From positions 1,612,001 through 1,676,000 of the forward strand of contig NZ_CP012541.1 in NCBI RefSeq assembly GCF_001298465.1: a DNA stretch of 64,000 nucleotides, given 5' to 3'. The DNA is from Campylobacter concisus. GTDB taxonomy: Bacteria > Campylobacterota > Campylobacteria > Campylobacterales > Campylobacteraceae. Shown in pieces: positions 1-7,887 of the stretch (positions are counted from its first letter, which is position 1; each line of letters starts with the position of its first letter). Below the pieces are notes generated by a model, which saw only the letters and a list, made by a program, of their open reading frames with translations, was not told the DNA's origin and made no database searches. The translations under genes and the position numbers were made by a program.

Positions 1-1
1 C

Positions 2-1414
2 AAAGGCAAAGAGGTAAAAGGGCTAAAATATAAAATCCAAGTAAGCCCTCTAGACTGCACGGGCTGCGAACTGTGCGCTCAAATTTGCCCGAGCAAGGAA
101 AAATCGCTCGTCATGGTACCGCTAGCCGAGGAGATGGAGAAAAACGAGCAGGAAAACGCCGATTATTTATTTAAAAAAGTAACCTACAAAGACGATCTGA
201 TGAGCAAAGATAGCGTCAAGGGCGTGGGCTTTGCTCAGCCGCTGTTTGAGTTTCACGGTGCGTGCCCTGGATGCGGCGAGACGCCTTATATCGGGCTTGT
301 TACGAGACTATTTGGCGACCGTATGATCGTAGCAAACGCCACCGGTTGTAGCTCGATCTACGGCGGCAGCGCGCCTTCGACGCCTTATACGACGAACAAA
401 GAGGGCAAGGGCGTAGCGTGGGCGAATTCGCTGTTTGAGGATAATGCGGAGTTTGGTATGGGTATGAACGTCGCGGTAGAGACCCTGCGTCACCGTATCG
501 AGGACGTGATGCTACGCACCAAAGACGCCGCGCCAAATGCCCTAGCCGCGCTATACTCCGACTGGATAACGCACAAAAACGACGGCGAGAAAACGATGCA
601 AATCGCTAAAATTTTAACCCCTCTTTTAGAGCAAAATTTAAGCGTCCCGGGCGTAAAAGAAATTTTAGAGCTAAAAAGATACCTCGTCAAAAAATCCCAG
701 TGGATCATCGGCGGCGACGGCTGGGCCTACGACATCGGCTTTGGCGGTCTTGATCACGTGCTAGCTAGCGGCGAGAACGTAAACGTGCTCGTGCTTGACA
801 CCGAGGTCTACTCAAACACCGGCGGCCAAAGCTCAAAATCAAGCCGTACTGGCTCGATAGCACAGTTTACCGCTAGCGGCAAGCCGATGCAGAAAAAAGA
901 TCTAGGCTACATCGCGATGACCTACGGAAACATCTTCGTCGCTCAAATCAACTCAAACGCGAGCCAGGCAAACACGATAAAAGCCATCGCCGCAGCCGAA
1001 GCCTACGACGGACCTAGCCTCGTGATCGCGTATTCGCCGTGTATCGCGCACGGTATAAAAGGCGGCATGGCCTACTCCGGAGGTCAAGGCGAACTAGCGA
1101 CCAAGTGCGGCTACTGGCCGACCTACGTCTACGATCCGCGCCTAATCAAAGAGGGCAAAAATCCGCTAAAAATGACTTCAAAAGAGCCTGATTGGTCGCT
1201 TTACGAGGAGTTTTTGCTAAACGAGGTTCGCTACAACTCGCTTAAGAAAACCAACCCTGAGCACGCGGACGAGCTGCTGGCTAAAAACAAGGCCGACGCG
1301 CAAAGACGCTACCGCCAGCTAAAACGCCTAAGCCTAGCCGACTTTAGCGATGAGGTCGAGTCTGGCACGCCTGAGAGCGCCGAGGATGCCTCTGCCGGCA
1401 CCGCAGCCGAGTAG
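2..1414 (+). CDS. nifJ: Pyruvate:ferredoxin (flavodoxin) oxidoreductase, C-terminal part (partial at window start)
   Basis: The reading frame is open from base 2, so the start lies upstream of the window; 470 residues are visible of a protein that is usually about 1190 long. The visible part starts inside the ferredoxin domain with a 4Fe-4S motif (DCTGCELCAQICP, about residues 18-30), followed by the thiamine-diphosphate domain: ACPGCGE and NATGCSS cysteines of the proximal cluster, GDGWAYDIGFGG and NTGGQ for cofactor binding, and YSPCIAHG. The enzyme oxidises pyruvate plus CoA to acetyl-CoA and CO2 and reduces ferredoxin or flavodoxin in the cytoplasm. The codons are much more GC-rich than in most of the window. 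The C-terminal 20 residues are an acidic Ala/Ser/Glu tail. Identity is secure; only the 5' end is missing. Confidence 0.95.
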   Translation, partial: KGKEVKGLKYKIQVSPLDCTGCELCAQICPSKEKSLVMVPLAEEMEKNEQENADYLFKKVTYKDDLMSKDSVKGVGFAQPLFEFHGACPGCGETPYIGLVTRLFGDRMIVANATGCSSIYGGSAPSTPYTTNKEGKGVAWANSLFEDNAEFGMGMNVAVETLRHRIEDVMLRTKDAAPNALAALYSDWITHKNDGEKTMQIAKILTPLLEQNLSVPGVKEILELKRYLVKKSQWIIGGDGWAYDIGFGGLDHVLASGENVNVLVLDTEVYSNTGGQSSKSSRTGSIAQFTASGKPMQKKDLGYIAMTYGNIFVAQINSNASQANTIKAIAAAEAYDGPSLVIAYSPCIAHGIKGGMAYSGGQGELATKCGYWPTYVYDPRLIKEGKNPLKMTSKEPDWSLYEEFLLNEVRYNSLKKTNPEHADELLAKNKADAQRRYRQLKRLSLADFSDEVESGTPESAEDASAGTAAE

Positions 1415-1422
1415 GGCACAAA

Positions 1423-1455
1423 TTTCCCTCGCCCAAATTTGACGGGCGAGGGAAA
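1423..1455 (+). terminator. Hairpin after the pyruvate oxidoreductase gene
   Basis: A perfect 12-bp inverted repeat (TTTCCCTCGCCC, 9-base loop, GGGCGAGGGAAA) begins 8 bases after the stop codon. A second hairpin follows at 1464-1495 (AAATTTAGCCGC / GCGGTTAAATTT with one G-T pair). Neither is followed by a clear T run, so the termination role is inferred from position. Confidence 0.6.
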
Positions 1456-1547
1456 ATATCTGTAAATTTAGCCGCTCGTTTGGGCGGTTAAATTTGCTTT
1501 CAAATTTGAAATTTTAAATTTAACGCGGCAAATTTAAAAGGCGCAAA

Positions 1548-2054
1548 ATGGGCCAAACCCATCCTTTTCAACCGATTTTTGATAAAAACTCTAAAATTTT
1601 AATCCTCGGATCCTTTCCATCCGTCGTTTCTCGTAAATTTGGCTTTTACTACGCAAATCCGCAAAATCGCTTTTGGCGTGTGCTGGCGCAAATTTTAAAT
1701 GTGCCGCCGCCTGCGAGTAAGGAGGAAAAGATAAAATTCCTACTCGCCCACGGCATCGCTATCTACGACGCTGCGATCTCGTGCGAGATAAAGGGCTCGA
1801 GCGACGCCAAAATGACCGCCGTGGTGCCTGCAAATTTAGAACCGATCTTTAAAACCGCAAATATCACGCAAGTCTACGCAAACGGCGGTAAGGCGCACGA
1901 AATCTGCGAAAAATACCTAAAAACTCAAATTTTAAACGCAACGGGTAAAGAACCCGTCAAGCTACCCTCGACTAGCTCGGCGAATGCAAATTTTAGCTTT
2001 GAAAGGCTAGTACAAGAGTGGACGGTCATCTCGGAGGCACTAAAAGACGGCTAA
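1548..2054 (+). CDS. Hypoxanthine-DNA glycosylase (uracil-DNA glycosylase superfamily, family 6)
   Basis: 168 residues, the usual length for this family. Seen: FDKNSKILILGSFPS near residue 11-25 (the family's GSFPS motif 1 region), NPQNRFW at about residue 38-44, and PSTSSANA near residue 145, which matches the motif-2 region (PSTSPAN) of the HDG/family-6 enzymes. Members remove deaminated adenine (hypoxanthine) from DNA and start base-excision repair; uracil is a poor or no substrate in the characterised ones. It starts at ATG behind GGCGCAAA with a weak ribosome site. It stands alone in the GC-rich block between two unrelated genes. Family call is confident; the exact base specificity is inferred. 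Confidence 0.85.
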   Translation: MGQTHPFQPIFDKNSKILILGSFPSVVSRKFGFYYANPQNRFWRVLAQILNVPPPASKEEKIKFLLAHGIAIYDAAISCEIKGSSDAKMTAVVPANLEPIFKTANITQVYANGGKAHEICEKYLKTQILNATGKEPVKLPSTSSANANFSFERLVQEWTVISEALKDG

Positions 2055-2161
2055 ATTTGACGCAAGTCCTAAAATTTAACTCATCCGAAATAATCGCACC
2101 TTCACCTTAAATTTAGTTTCAAATTTTAAAATCACCAAAATCAAACAAAGCAGGAAAAACC

Positions 2162-3307
2162 GTGAAAATCCTAAAATTTCTATTTTTACTTCCGCTTCTA
2201 GCCATCGGTGCGCAGGCGCTGGAGCCAAAAATCGTAATGAAGCCCGAAGCAAGCCTAAAAAACGGGCTTTACTACGTAAAAGGCAAGCTCTACGACGGCA
2301 CGTTAAAGATGCTTCGATACAGCGTCGAGGACCTATATGGCGTAAATGCGATGGGCATGGTCTATCCGAGGCTAAAACCCCTGCCACCAACGCTCATACG
2401 CGAGATCGACGTGCAGGGCGGCATGGCGGTGCGATACAGGGACTATTTTGACGGCAGAGACAAGCCCTCAAACGAATATCCCCTAAAAAACGGCGTCCGC
2501 GAGGGCACGGCGAAGCACTACCACGCAGATAGCGGCGCTCTGATGGGCGAGAGCGAATACAAAAATGACGTCCGCGACGGGCGTTATCGCCGCTACTATT
2601 TTGACGAGGGCGGCGCGTTAAAGCAGGAGGGCGTTTTCAAGGCGGACAAGCGAGAGGGCATTTTTACGGACTATTACATTAGCGGCGAGGTTAGCGCGCG
2701 CAGCCCGTACGCGGGCGGACTGCGAAACGGTGAGGACTTCGACTACTACAAAAGCGGCAAAATCCGCGGCAAGCGAACCTACAAAGAGGGTAAGCGAGAA
2801 GGCGCGGAGACATGGTACTACGAAAGCGGCGCCGTGGAGGAGACGGGCGAATACAAAAACGACCGCAAAAGCGGCGTTTGGAAGCGATTTTACGAAAACG
2901 GTAAAACACGCGTGGTAGAAAACTACAAAGACGGCGAGAAGGACGGCGTCGCGCGCGAATACTATCCAAGCGGCAAGCTACGAGGCGAATACGAGTACAA
3001 AGACGGCCGCCAAACGGGCGCGGGGCTGGACTACTACGAGAGCGGGGTGCCGGCGGCGAAAGTGATGTTTAAAAACGGGCGCTATCACGGACTGTACGAG
3101 GAGTATCACGAAAACGGCAAGCTAAAAGCCAGGGTGATGTTTGAGGACGGGCTGGAGGTCGGCGAGGCGCGCCACTACTACGCAAACGGCAAACTCGAAG
3201 CCGAGGGGGAGTTTGAGCGCGGCAGGCTCATCCACGCTAAAAAATACGATGAAAGCGGCAGGCTAATCAGCGACAAATCCGATAAAAACGGACTTCCGAG
3301 GGGGTAA
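2162..3307 (+). CDS. MORN-repeat (YwqK-like) exported protein
   Basis: 381 residues from a GTG start placed 6 bases after AGGAA; no in-frame ATG gives a better signal sequence. Residues 1-20 are a secretion signal (KILKFLFLLPLLAIGAQA). From about residue 105 to 365 there are roughly eleven tandem units of 22-24 residues of the pattern Y-x-x-G-K-x-x-G-x-x-x-x-Y-Y-x-x-G, the MORN_2 repeat found in proteins named YwqK-family antitoxin. No enzymatic motif is visible. The repeats should form a long antiparallel beta sheet in the periplasm or at the surface. Annotation pipelines often label such proteins toxin-antitoxin components, but there is no toxin gene next to it, so I do not use that name as a function. 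Very GC-rich compared with the genes after 4.8 kb. Confidence 0.8.
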   Translation: MKILKFLFLLPLLAIGAQALEPKIVMKPEASLKNGLYYVKGKLYDGTLKMLRYSVEDLYGVNAMGMVYPRLKPLPPTLIREIDVQGGMAVRYRDYFDGRDKPSNEYPLKNGVREGTAKHYHADSGALMGESEYKNDVRDGRYRRYYFDEGGALKQEGVFKADKREGIFTDYYISGEVSARSPYAGGLRNGEDFDYYKSGKIRGKRTYKEGKREGAETWYYESGAVEETGEYKNDRKSGVWKRFYENGKTRVVENYKDGEKDGVAREYYPSGKLRGEYEYKDGRQTGAGLDYYESGVPAAKVMFKNGRYHGLYEEYHENGKLKARVMFEDGLEVGEARHYYANGKLEAEGEFERGRLIHAKKYDESGRLISDKSDKNGLPRG

Positions 3308-3448
3308 ATACTAAAATAAGTTGCTACTGGCATCATTTGAATTTTTACCAAACCAAACATTTACGTCCTTTTGTATTTTACATATTTTAATTGGCTTTAA
3401 ATAACACCGCAATAGTCGTACTTAATATTAAAATTTTATATTTATCTT

Positions 3449-3766
3449 TTGCATCTTAGTCATAAAAGTAGCAATCTCATCTATAAAATCATCAAAAAAG
3501 CATTAAAACCACTGGGCGAAGATAGTTTTATAGAGCTTATGATAGACAAACACTGGATAGAAAGCGATGTGCGAGAAAATAAAGCTGGTGGAGCATTTTT
3601 TGTAAGTTTGCCAAAATTTAAGCAACCAAGAATTTTTACCACATACATGAATACCCTTTCGCACTTAATCCAGCAAGCTCATGAGCTTGGGCATGCTTGG
3701 CACTACTACTTGATGCGTGATCTTCCGGTTTTAAGCGCAAATTTTACTAAAAAACGTATTTTTTAA
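3449..3766 (+). pseudogene. pepF: Oligoendopeptidase F (M3 family) remnant, middle part with the zinc site
   Basis: The reading frame gives 105 residues from a TTG. It contains the M3 zinc-binding motif AHELGHAWH (HExxH-type, here HELGH) preceded by SLPKFKQPRIFTTYMNTLSH, the usual lead-in of M3B oligoendopeptidases. Those proteins are about 560-600 residues long, so about 350 N-terminal residues are absent and the frame ends 18 residues after the motif, before the third zinc ligand. The C-terminal part of the same family lies at 4483-4794. AT-rich like the rest of the chromosome, between two GC-rich stretches. I infer a decayed gene that was cut by an insertion or replacement; no active peptidase can be made from it. 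Confidence 0.85.
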
Positions 3767-3868
3767 TATCACGCAAACATCGTATAACACGTACCAGTCA
3801 GACGTATTGCAATGCTTTTAGCCACGTTGTTGTCGCGAAATTTTAACTCGCGGTCGCAAAAGACGAGG

Positions 3869-4417
3869 CTAAATTTGATATTCGCCTGGGCTTAGCTCTC
3901 CTCGTAAAAGCTTGCCAAAGCGCGCAGCTGCGGCATCTACGGCATCGTCGCCAAACTCGCCCGGCTCAAATCCGCTACTAATAAACGGCACGGCAAACTC
4001 CATCCCGCAGTAGTTTGCCGCGATCTTAAGCGGCGTTAAAATTTCATCCAAGCTAAAGCCGATCGCGCCCTGTTTAGAGTATTCGCTAAGCGGAGTACTG
4101 ACGCTTAGCGCAAGCTGCAAGACCTTGCCTTTAAGCGCGCCGGAACCCACCAGCTCGTGCGAAAAGACGATGTCGATATAGGCTTTTAGCATAGGCGGCA
4201 CGTTTAGCCAGTGCATCGGGTACAAAAATACGATGCGCTCGGCAGCCGCTAACGCGTCTTGCTCTGCGCGGGCGTCTATGCGCGCGATATCTAAGCCGTA
4301 AAGCCCCTCCAAATGCCGCACCTTAGCGTCCGCTGCGGCCTTTGCTACCTGAGATAAGGCTTTGTTTACGCGCGATGCGGCGAGATTTGGGTGCGATAAA
4401 ATCACAAGAGTTTTCAT
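3869..4417 (-). CDS. NAD(P)H-dependent flavodoxin-fold oxidoreductase (KefF/MdaB type)
   Basis: 182 residues. It starts MKTLVILSHPNLAASRVN, the FMN phosphate-binding loop of the flavodoxin-like fold, and carries YPMHWLNVPPMLKAYID (about residues 90-106) and a GALKGK segment, both typical of quinone reductase/KefF-like proteins. Such enzymes transfer two electrons from NAD(P)H through FMN to quinones and other small acceptors in the cytoplasm. RBS AAGGAAAC precedes the ATG. It lies in opposite orientation between the two halves of a broken M3 peptidase gene and is GC-rich (many GCC, GCG and CGC codons) unlike those halves, which suggests it arrived by horizontal transfer and displaced the middle of that gene. 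Confidence 0.85.
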   Translation of the reverse strand: MKTLVILSHPNLAASRVNKALSQVAKAAADAKVRHLEGLYGLDIARIDARAEQDALAAAERIVFLYPMHWLNVPPMLKAYIDIVFSHELVGSGALKGKVLQLALSVSTPLSEYSKQGAIGFSLDEILTPLKIAANYCGMEFAVPFISSGFEPGEFGDDAVDAAAARFGKLLRGELSPGEYQI

Positions 4418-4482
4418 GTTGTTTCCTTTGTTAAAATTTGCGGAATCATATCGCTAAAAAGCTAAAAGTAGATTAAAAATGC

Positions 4483-4794
4483 TTGCCAGAGCGAGACTTT
4501 TACAAGCAAGAAAGCAAAAAATTACATTTTTATAAAACAGATAATTATGTCTACAACTATCCTTATAGTGTCGGCTATCTACTATCACAATTTTTTCTAA
4601 GTGAGTTTAAAAAAGACGAAGTAAAATTTTGCAAAATTTATAAACAATTTTTAATAGAGTGTGGCACGAAAAGCGTAGAAGAGCTAGTGAAAAAACACTT
4701 TAAAAAAGATACGACAAAGTGCGAATTTTGGCTGATTGGCATAGATGAAGCGCTAAAAAATTTAGATGAGTTTAAAAAGGTAGTGGCTGTATAA
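4483..4794 (+). pseudogene. pepF: Oligoendopeptidase F (M3 family) remnant, C-terminal part
   Basis: 103 residues are open from a TTG, but this is a downstream piece of a gene. The segment HFYKTDNYVYNYPYSVGYL, then a charged helix, SVEELVKKH, FWLIGIDEA and a final LDEFKKVV reproduce the order seen at the C-terminus of M3 oligoendopeptidases (YPY/F-x-x-GYLL ... FW-x-x-G). Together with 3449-3766 it marks the former extent of one gene; about 130-150 codons between the two pieces are missing and replaced by 716 bases holding a reductase gene. No usable ribosome site precedes it, so expression is unlikely. Confidence 0.75.
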
Positions 4795-4803
4795 ATTCGC
4801 TAG

Positions 4804-5226
4804 TTATCTTAAACGTTTTATTTTTTTTCGAGAAATTTTATAAATTTTTGATGGAGCATCTTCGAAAAAATGATCATCTACTATTTCATCAGCCACGCTC
4901 ATAGCCCAAGCTTCATTAAAATTTTGTCTATTTTTGTTCGCACTGCTTGAATAAAGCCAGTCAAATTTAGCTAAAAATTTTTCGTGCTCGCACTCTTTTA
5001 CGACTCTAATAGCCTTTAAATTTGGATACAAAAATGTGGCTTTTCTTGAACGGCGTATAAAATTTTTATACTTTTTTGGCACTCTAACAAGCTCATTTAA
5101 AACGCTAAATTTCGCTGTCGTGATAAGGCAAGGTTTATTCTCATCACGCATTTTGGCTCTATTTATCTCTTTATAATCTTTACTCAAAAAGCCAGCTGTC
5201 GTATCGGTTTGTGCTAGAAATATCAT
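4804..5226 (-). CDS. tsaC: Short Sua5/YciO/YrdC (TsaC-like) protein
   Basis: 140 residues. The start MIFLAQTDTTAGFLS is chosen because it is the TsaC-family N-terminus and because its ATG overlaps the stop of the upstream gene by 4 bases (ATGA). Further family features: KPCLITTAKF, RVPKKYKNFIRRSRKATF, AIRVVKE and YSSSANK. TsaC makes threonylcarbamoyl-AMP from threonine, bicarbonate and ATP for the t6A37 modification of ANN-decoding tRNAs. The protein is shorter than the roughly 190-residue E. coli form, as is usual for the Campylobacter version. It is the last gene of a minus-strand series (csgG-like to eamA). Functional assignment comes from family knowledge. Confidence 0.75.
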   Translation of the reverse strand: MIFLAQTDTTAGFLSKDYKEINRAKMRDENKPCLITTAKFSVLNELVRVPKKYKNFIRRSRKATFLYPNLKAIRVVKECEHEKFLAKFDWLYSSSANKNRQNFNEAWAMSVADEIVDDHFFEDAPSKIYKISRKKIKRLR

Positions 5227-6110
5227 AATTTTTCTCTTTTTGATAGTAAAAATATACAAGAGATTATTAGAACAAATCCTAAAAAATCCCAAAATACAAA
5301 TTTTGTTCCAAGCCAAAAGTAGCCAAAAAATGCTGCACTTAGTGGCTCTATGCAGGCTAATAAACTAGCTTTTGCTGCGCCTATTAGCTTAACACCTATC
5401 ATATAAAAGCTAAATGCAAAAATGGTGCCAAGCGTAATAACAGCAATAAATGCAAGCCATTGATTTATACCATTAAGCCCAGCAAAATCCCAAACTCTCA
5501 TATAGCAAGCAAGCACTATTCCGCCCATAACCATGCCCCAGCCAAGCGTGAGAGTGACTGAATATTTAGCATTTAGCCTTGCTGGAGCAAGATTATAAAC
5601 ACAAACACAAACGGCACTCACCAAGCACCAAAATAGCGCTTTTGGCGAGATAACAAGAGATGAAATTTGAGCATGTGTGCTTAGGAAAAATACGCCAAGC
5701 ATCGCGCAAAGCAGAGCTAAAATTTCAAGTGGTCTTGGTGCTCGCTTCTCTTTTAGGCAGATGACGGCTAGGATGAGAACTGGCGCAGTGTATTGAATAA
5801 CAGTCGCAACTGCGGCATTTGAAAGCTCAATGGAGTAAAAATAAGCGTACTGCGTCATCATAAGCCCAAGCAGGGCATAGACTAAAAACTCGCCAAGGAG
5901 CTTTATATCTTTAATCGGAGCAAAAACGGTACTTGGTTCTTTAAAAGCATAAAAAATCACAATAACAATGCCAGCTAGCATCAGTCTATATGGCACCAAA
6001 AAATCAGAATTTATACCAAGTGAAAATAGATACTGCCCACAAACCCCACTAAATCCCCAAAGGATACCGCCAACTAAAGTAAGGAGTATCCCAAGACGAT
6101 GAGTATTCAT
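5223..6110 (-). CDS. EamA-family (DMT superfamily) transporter
   Basis: 295 residues with about ten hydrophobic segments in two repeated halves, starting GILLTLVGGILWGFSGV, the usual opening of the first EamA domain; the second begins near residue 150 (SPKALFWCLVSAVCVC) and ends FGYFWLGTKFVFWDFLGF. The family exports or exchanges amino acids, nucleosides or other metabolites across the inner membrane; the substrate cannot be read from the sequence. The start codon lies 5 bases after the stop of the DUF799 lipoprotein gene, so the two are probably on one transcript. Confidence 0.88.
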   Translation of the reverse strand: MNTHRLGILLTLVGGILWGFSGVCGQYLFSLGINSDFLVPYRLMLAGIVIVIFYAFKEPSTVFAPIKDIKLLGEFLVYALLGLMMTQYAYFYSIELSNAAVATVIQYTAPVLILAVICLKEKRAPRPLEILALLCAMLGVFFLSTHAQISSLVISPKALFWCLVSAVCVCVYNLAPARLNAKYSVTLTLGWGMVMGGIVLACYMRVWDFAGLNGINQWLAFIAVITLGTIFAFSFYMIGVKLIGAAKASLLACIEPLSAAFFGYFWLGTKFVFWDFLGFVLIISCIFLLSKREKL

Positions 6111-6115
6111 TAAAT

Positions 6116-6793
6116 TTATCTATCTTTATGAAGCTGTGCATCTTTGCCATAATACGGCGAATATGGTCCATAAAGTATGCAGTTATGGCAATCTCTTGAA
6201 AATAAATAAGCATCTGCCATCGCTGCTAGATCGTATGATCTATCTGAGATGGTATTTGCCACCTGTGAGATGACGGCTGAGACTAACATGCCAAGTAGGC
6301 TACTTTGGCCACTACTGCTATCTTCTGCTGCCATAGCACTGCCTTGCCAAAGAGTAGCGCCGCTTTTTATATCAATAAGCTTTGCTTCAAGGACAACCTT
6401 TGTTGAGCTTGAGATGACCGCATAGCTCGTACCATAATCTTTTATATTGATGTAAAGCACACTATCAGCATGGAAAATTTTATCAAGCTTATTTAGTGGC
6501 ACGGCTGCGATCTCGCTTGGCTCGGTTATGCCATTTAGCTTAAAGGTATCATTTACAAGAGCCACTGGAAATACATAGTATCCTGCCTCACTTAGTGGTG
6601 CGACTGCATTTGCCAAAACAGCAGCTGGACCTGAAATTTCTGTGCTATCGTTTGTTGGCATAAGCACTAAGATAGAGTGAGGTCTTTTTTGTAAAAATTC
6701 TGAGTAGTCGTATGGCTCAGGCTCTTTTATAGAGCAGCCCGTAAAAAATACTACCAAAAATATAGCGGCTATAAATTTCAGGCTATTTTTCAT
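6116..6793 (-). CDS. DUF799 (GNA1162-like) lipoprotein
   Basis: 225 residues. Residues 1-19 form a lipoprotein signal ending FFTGC, with Cys20 as the lipid anchor. The rest fits the DUF799 family (Neisseria GNA1162): KRPHSILVLMPTNDSTE, PLSEAGYYVFPV, LIDIKSGATLWQGSA. The fold resembles TolB-N/FlgT-type domains and the known member is an outer-membrane lipoprotein of unknown function. The gene overlaps the upstream DUF4810 gene by 11 bases, and the same three-gene set (CsgG-like, DUF4810, DUF799) occurs together in other proteobacteria, so a joint envelope complex is likely. Confidence 0.85.
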   Translation of the reverse strand: MKNSLKFIAAIFLVVFFTGCSIKEPEPYDYSEFLQKRPHSILVLMPTNDSTEISGPAAVLANAVAPLSEAGYYVFPVALVNDTFKLNGITEPSEIAAVPLNKLDKIFHADSVLYINIKDYGTSYAVISSSTKVVLEAKLIDIKSGATLWQGSAMAAEDSSSGQSSLLGMLVSAVISQVANTISDRSYDLAAMADAYLFSRDCHNCILYGPYSPYYGKDAQLHKDR

Positions 6794-7187
6794 TATTTGC
6801 TCCCTCTTTTTGCTCTACTTTTTTTGGAGTCAAATTTTTAGAGCCTTTGATGAAATTTATATACTCCCTTGACTCTGGGAAATTCTCTACTTCTTTGTCA
6901 AAATTTGCATTTGCAGCGCCTAAATTTCCGTTATTTAAGTATAAAAGTCCAAGGTGTGCATATACGCCAGGAGCGATCTTATAGCCCTTTTGTATTGATA
7001 TCTGCACCAAATTTTCTAAGCGTGAAATTTGCTCGTTTGTATCGCCCTCTTCATTTAGGTAGCTATATAGCGAGCTACTATATGATCCGTCCCAATAATA
7101 AAGCGACTTTGGAGCACTTGAGTGACCGCAACCCGCTAAAAATAGCACAAAAAGCGCAAGGCTGGCAAGCTTTATTTTACTTGCCAT
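6783..7187 (-). CDS. DUF4810 lipoprotein
   Basis: 134 residues with lipoprotein signal ending FLAGC (Cys20). SLYYWDGSYSSSLYSYL and a following tetratricopeptide-like stretch (ENLVQISIQKGYKIAPGVYA, then HLGLLYLNNGNLGAANANFD) are characteristic of DUF4810. It overlaps the CsgG-like gene by 16 bases and the DUF799 gene by 11, so the three should be translationally coupled. Function is unknown; the TPR-like part suggests a scaffold for its two partner lipoproteins. Confidence 0.85.
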   Translation of the reverse strand: MASKIKLASLALFVLFLAGCGHSSAPKSLYYWDGSYSSSLYSYLNEEGDTNEQISRLENLVQISIQKGYKIAPGVYAHLGLLYLNNGNLGAANANFDKEVENFPESREYINFIKGSKNLTPKKVEQKEGANNEK

Positions 7188-7840
7188 GCTCCACTTTCTA
7201 TGCCATTTACTAGATTATTTACCGCTTCAATAATAGCTAGACTTAAAACCTTGCCATTTAGCGTAGAGTCGTATCCTGCTGTGCCGCCAAAGCCGATGAT
7301 CTCTCTGTTTGAAAGGGTGTATTCGCCAGCACCGCTAACCGAATAGACAACCTCAGCTGTTTTGGTATCAACGATATTTAAATTTACCTTTGAATAGGCA
7401 GTTTGTTGCTTACCTTTGCCAAGTATGCCAAATAGCTGATGATCGCCCGTAGTTTTTCGCCCAAACTCGGTCACATCACCGGTTATCACGTATCTTGCAC
7501 CTTTTAGATTTTGAGCGGTTTTACTTAGCTCGCTCTCTTGTTTGATCACTTTCATATTTGATCTATCAAGCACTAAAAACCTACCACTTTGCTGTAAATT
7601 TGTGATCAAAATGCTTTGAGCTTGGTTGCCAAGCCTATCCTCGCCATCAGCAAATACACCATTTTGGTAAGCTGATTGATTATTAAATCGGCCTATCGAA
7701 ACTGAAATTTTTTGACCATTGTAAACTGTGCCGTAGCTTGCTACTTTTGGAGTCTCGACAACTCTTGAGCTCTCACTCGCACATCCAGCAAAAAGAGCTG
7801 CTGTAAGCAAAACTGTACCAAATTTAAATACATTTTTCAT
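7172..7840 (-). CDS. CsgG/HfaB-family lipoprotein
   Basis: 222 residues with signal and lipobox LFAGC (Cys20). The CsgG-family core is visible: ISVSIGRFNNQSAY, LITNLQQSGRFLVLDR, GARYVITGDVTEFG, VNLNIVDTKTAEVVYS. CsgG proper forms the curli export pore, but this protein is shorter, there are no curli subunit genes nearby, and it is encoded with DUF4810 and DUF799 lipoproteins. I therefore call it a CsgG-family envelope lipoprotein and not a curli exporter. RBS AAGGAT precedes the ATG; a small hairpin sits just in front of it. Confidence 0.87.
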   Translation of the reverse strand: MKNVFKFGTVLLTAALFAGCASESSRVVETPKVASYGTVYNGQKISVSIGRFNNQSAYQNGVFADGEDRLGNQAQSILITNLQQSGRFLVLDRSNMKVIKQESELSKTAQNLKGARYVITGDVTEFGRKTTGDHQLFGILGKGKQQTAYSKVNLNIVDTKTAEVVYSVSGAGEYTLSNREIIGFGGTAGYDSTLNGKVLSLAIIEAVNNLVNGIESGAWQVK

Positions 7841-7852
7841 TTTTTATCCTTT

Positions 7853-7865
7853 GCGACAAAGTCGC
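7853..7865 (-). other. Small hairpin just upstream of the csgG-like ribosome site
   Basis: GCGAC-AAA-GTCGC on the plus strand forms a 5-bp stem with a 3-base loop directly before the AAGGAT ribosome site of the CsgG-like gene. It also lies between that gene and the MATE gene, so it could be a weak attenuator or simply chance. Confidence 0.35.
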
Positions 7866-7887
7866 TTGTATATTACTAAATTTCTTT

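Noticed and set aside
2076-2390. Open reading frames on the strand opposite the GC-rich genes (also 2691-2969, 300-536 and others)
   Set aside because: They are Arg/Ser-rich shadows of real genes, with no ribosome site and no family resemblance.
7172-7840. Curli secretion channel
   Set aside because: The protein belongs to the CsgG family, but no CsgA, B, E or F homologs are near and its partners are DUF4810 and DUF799 lipoproteins.
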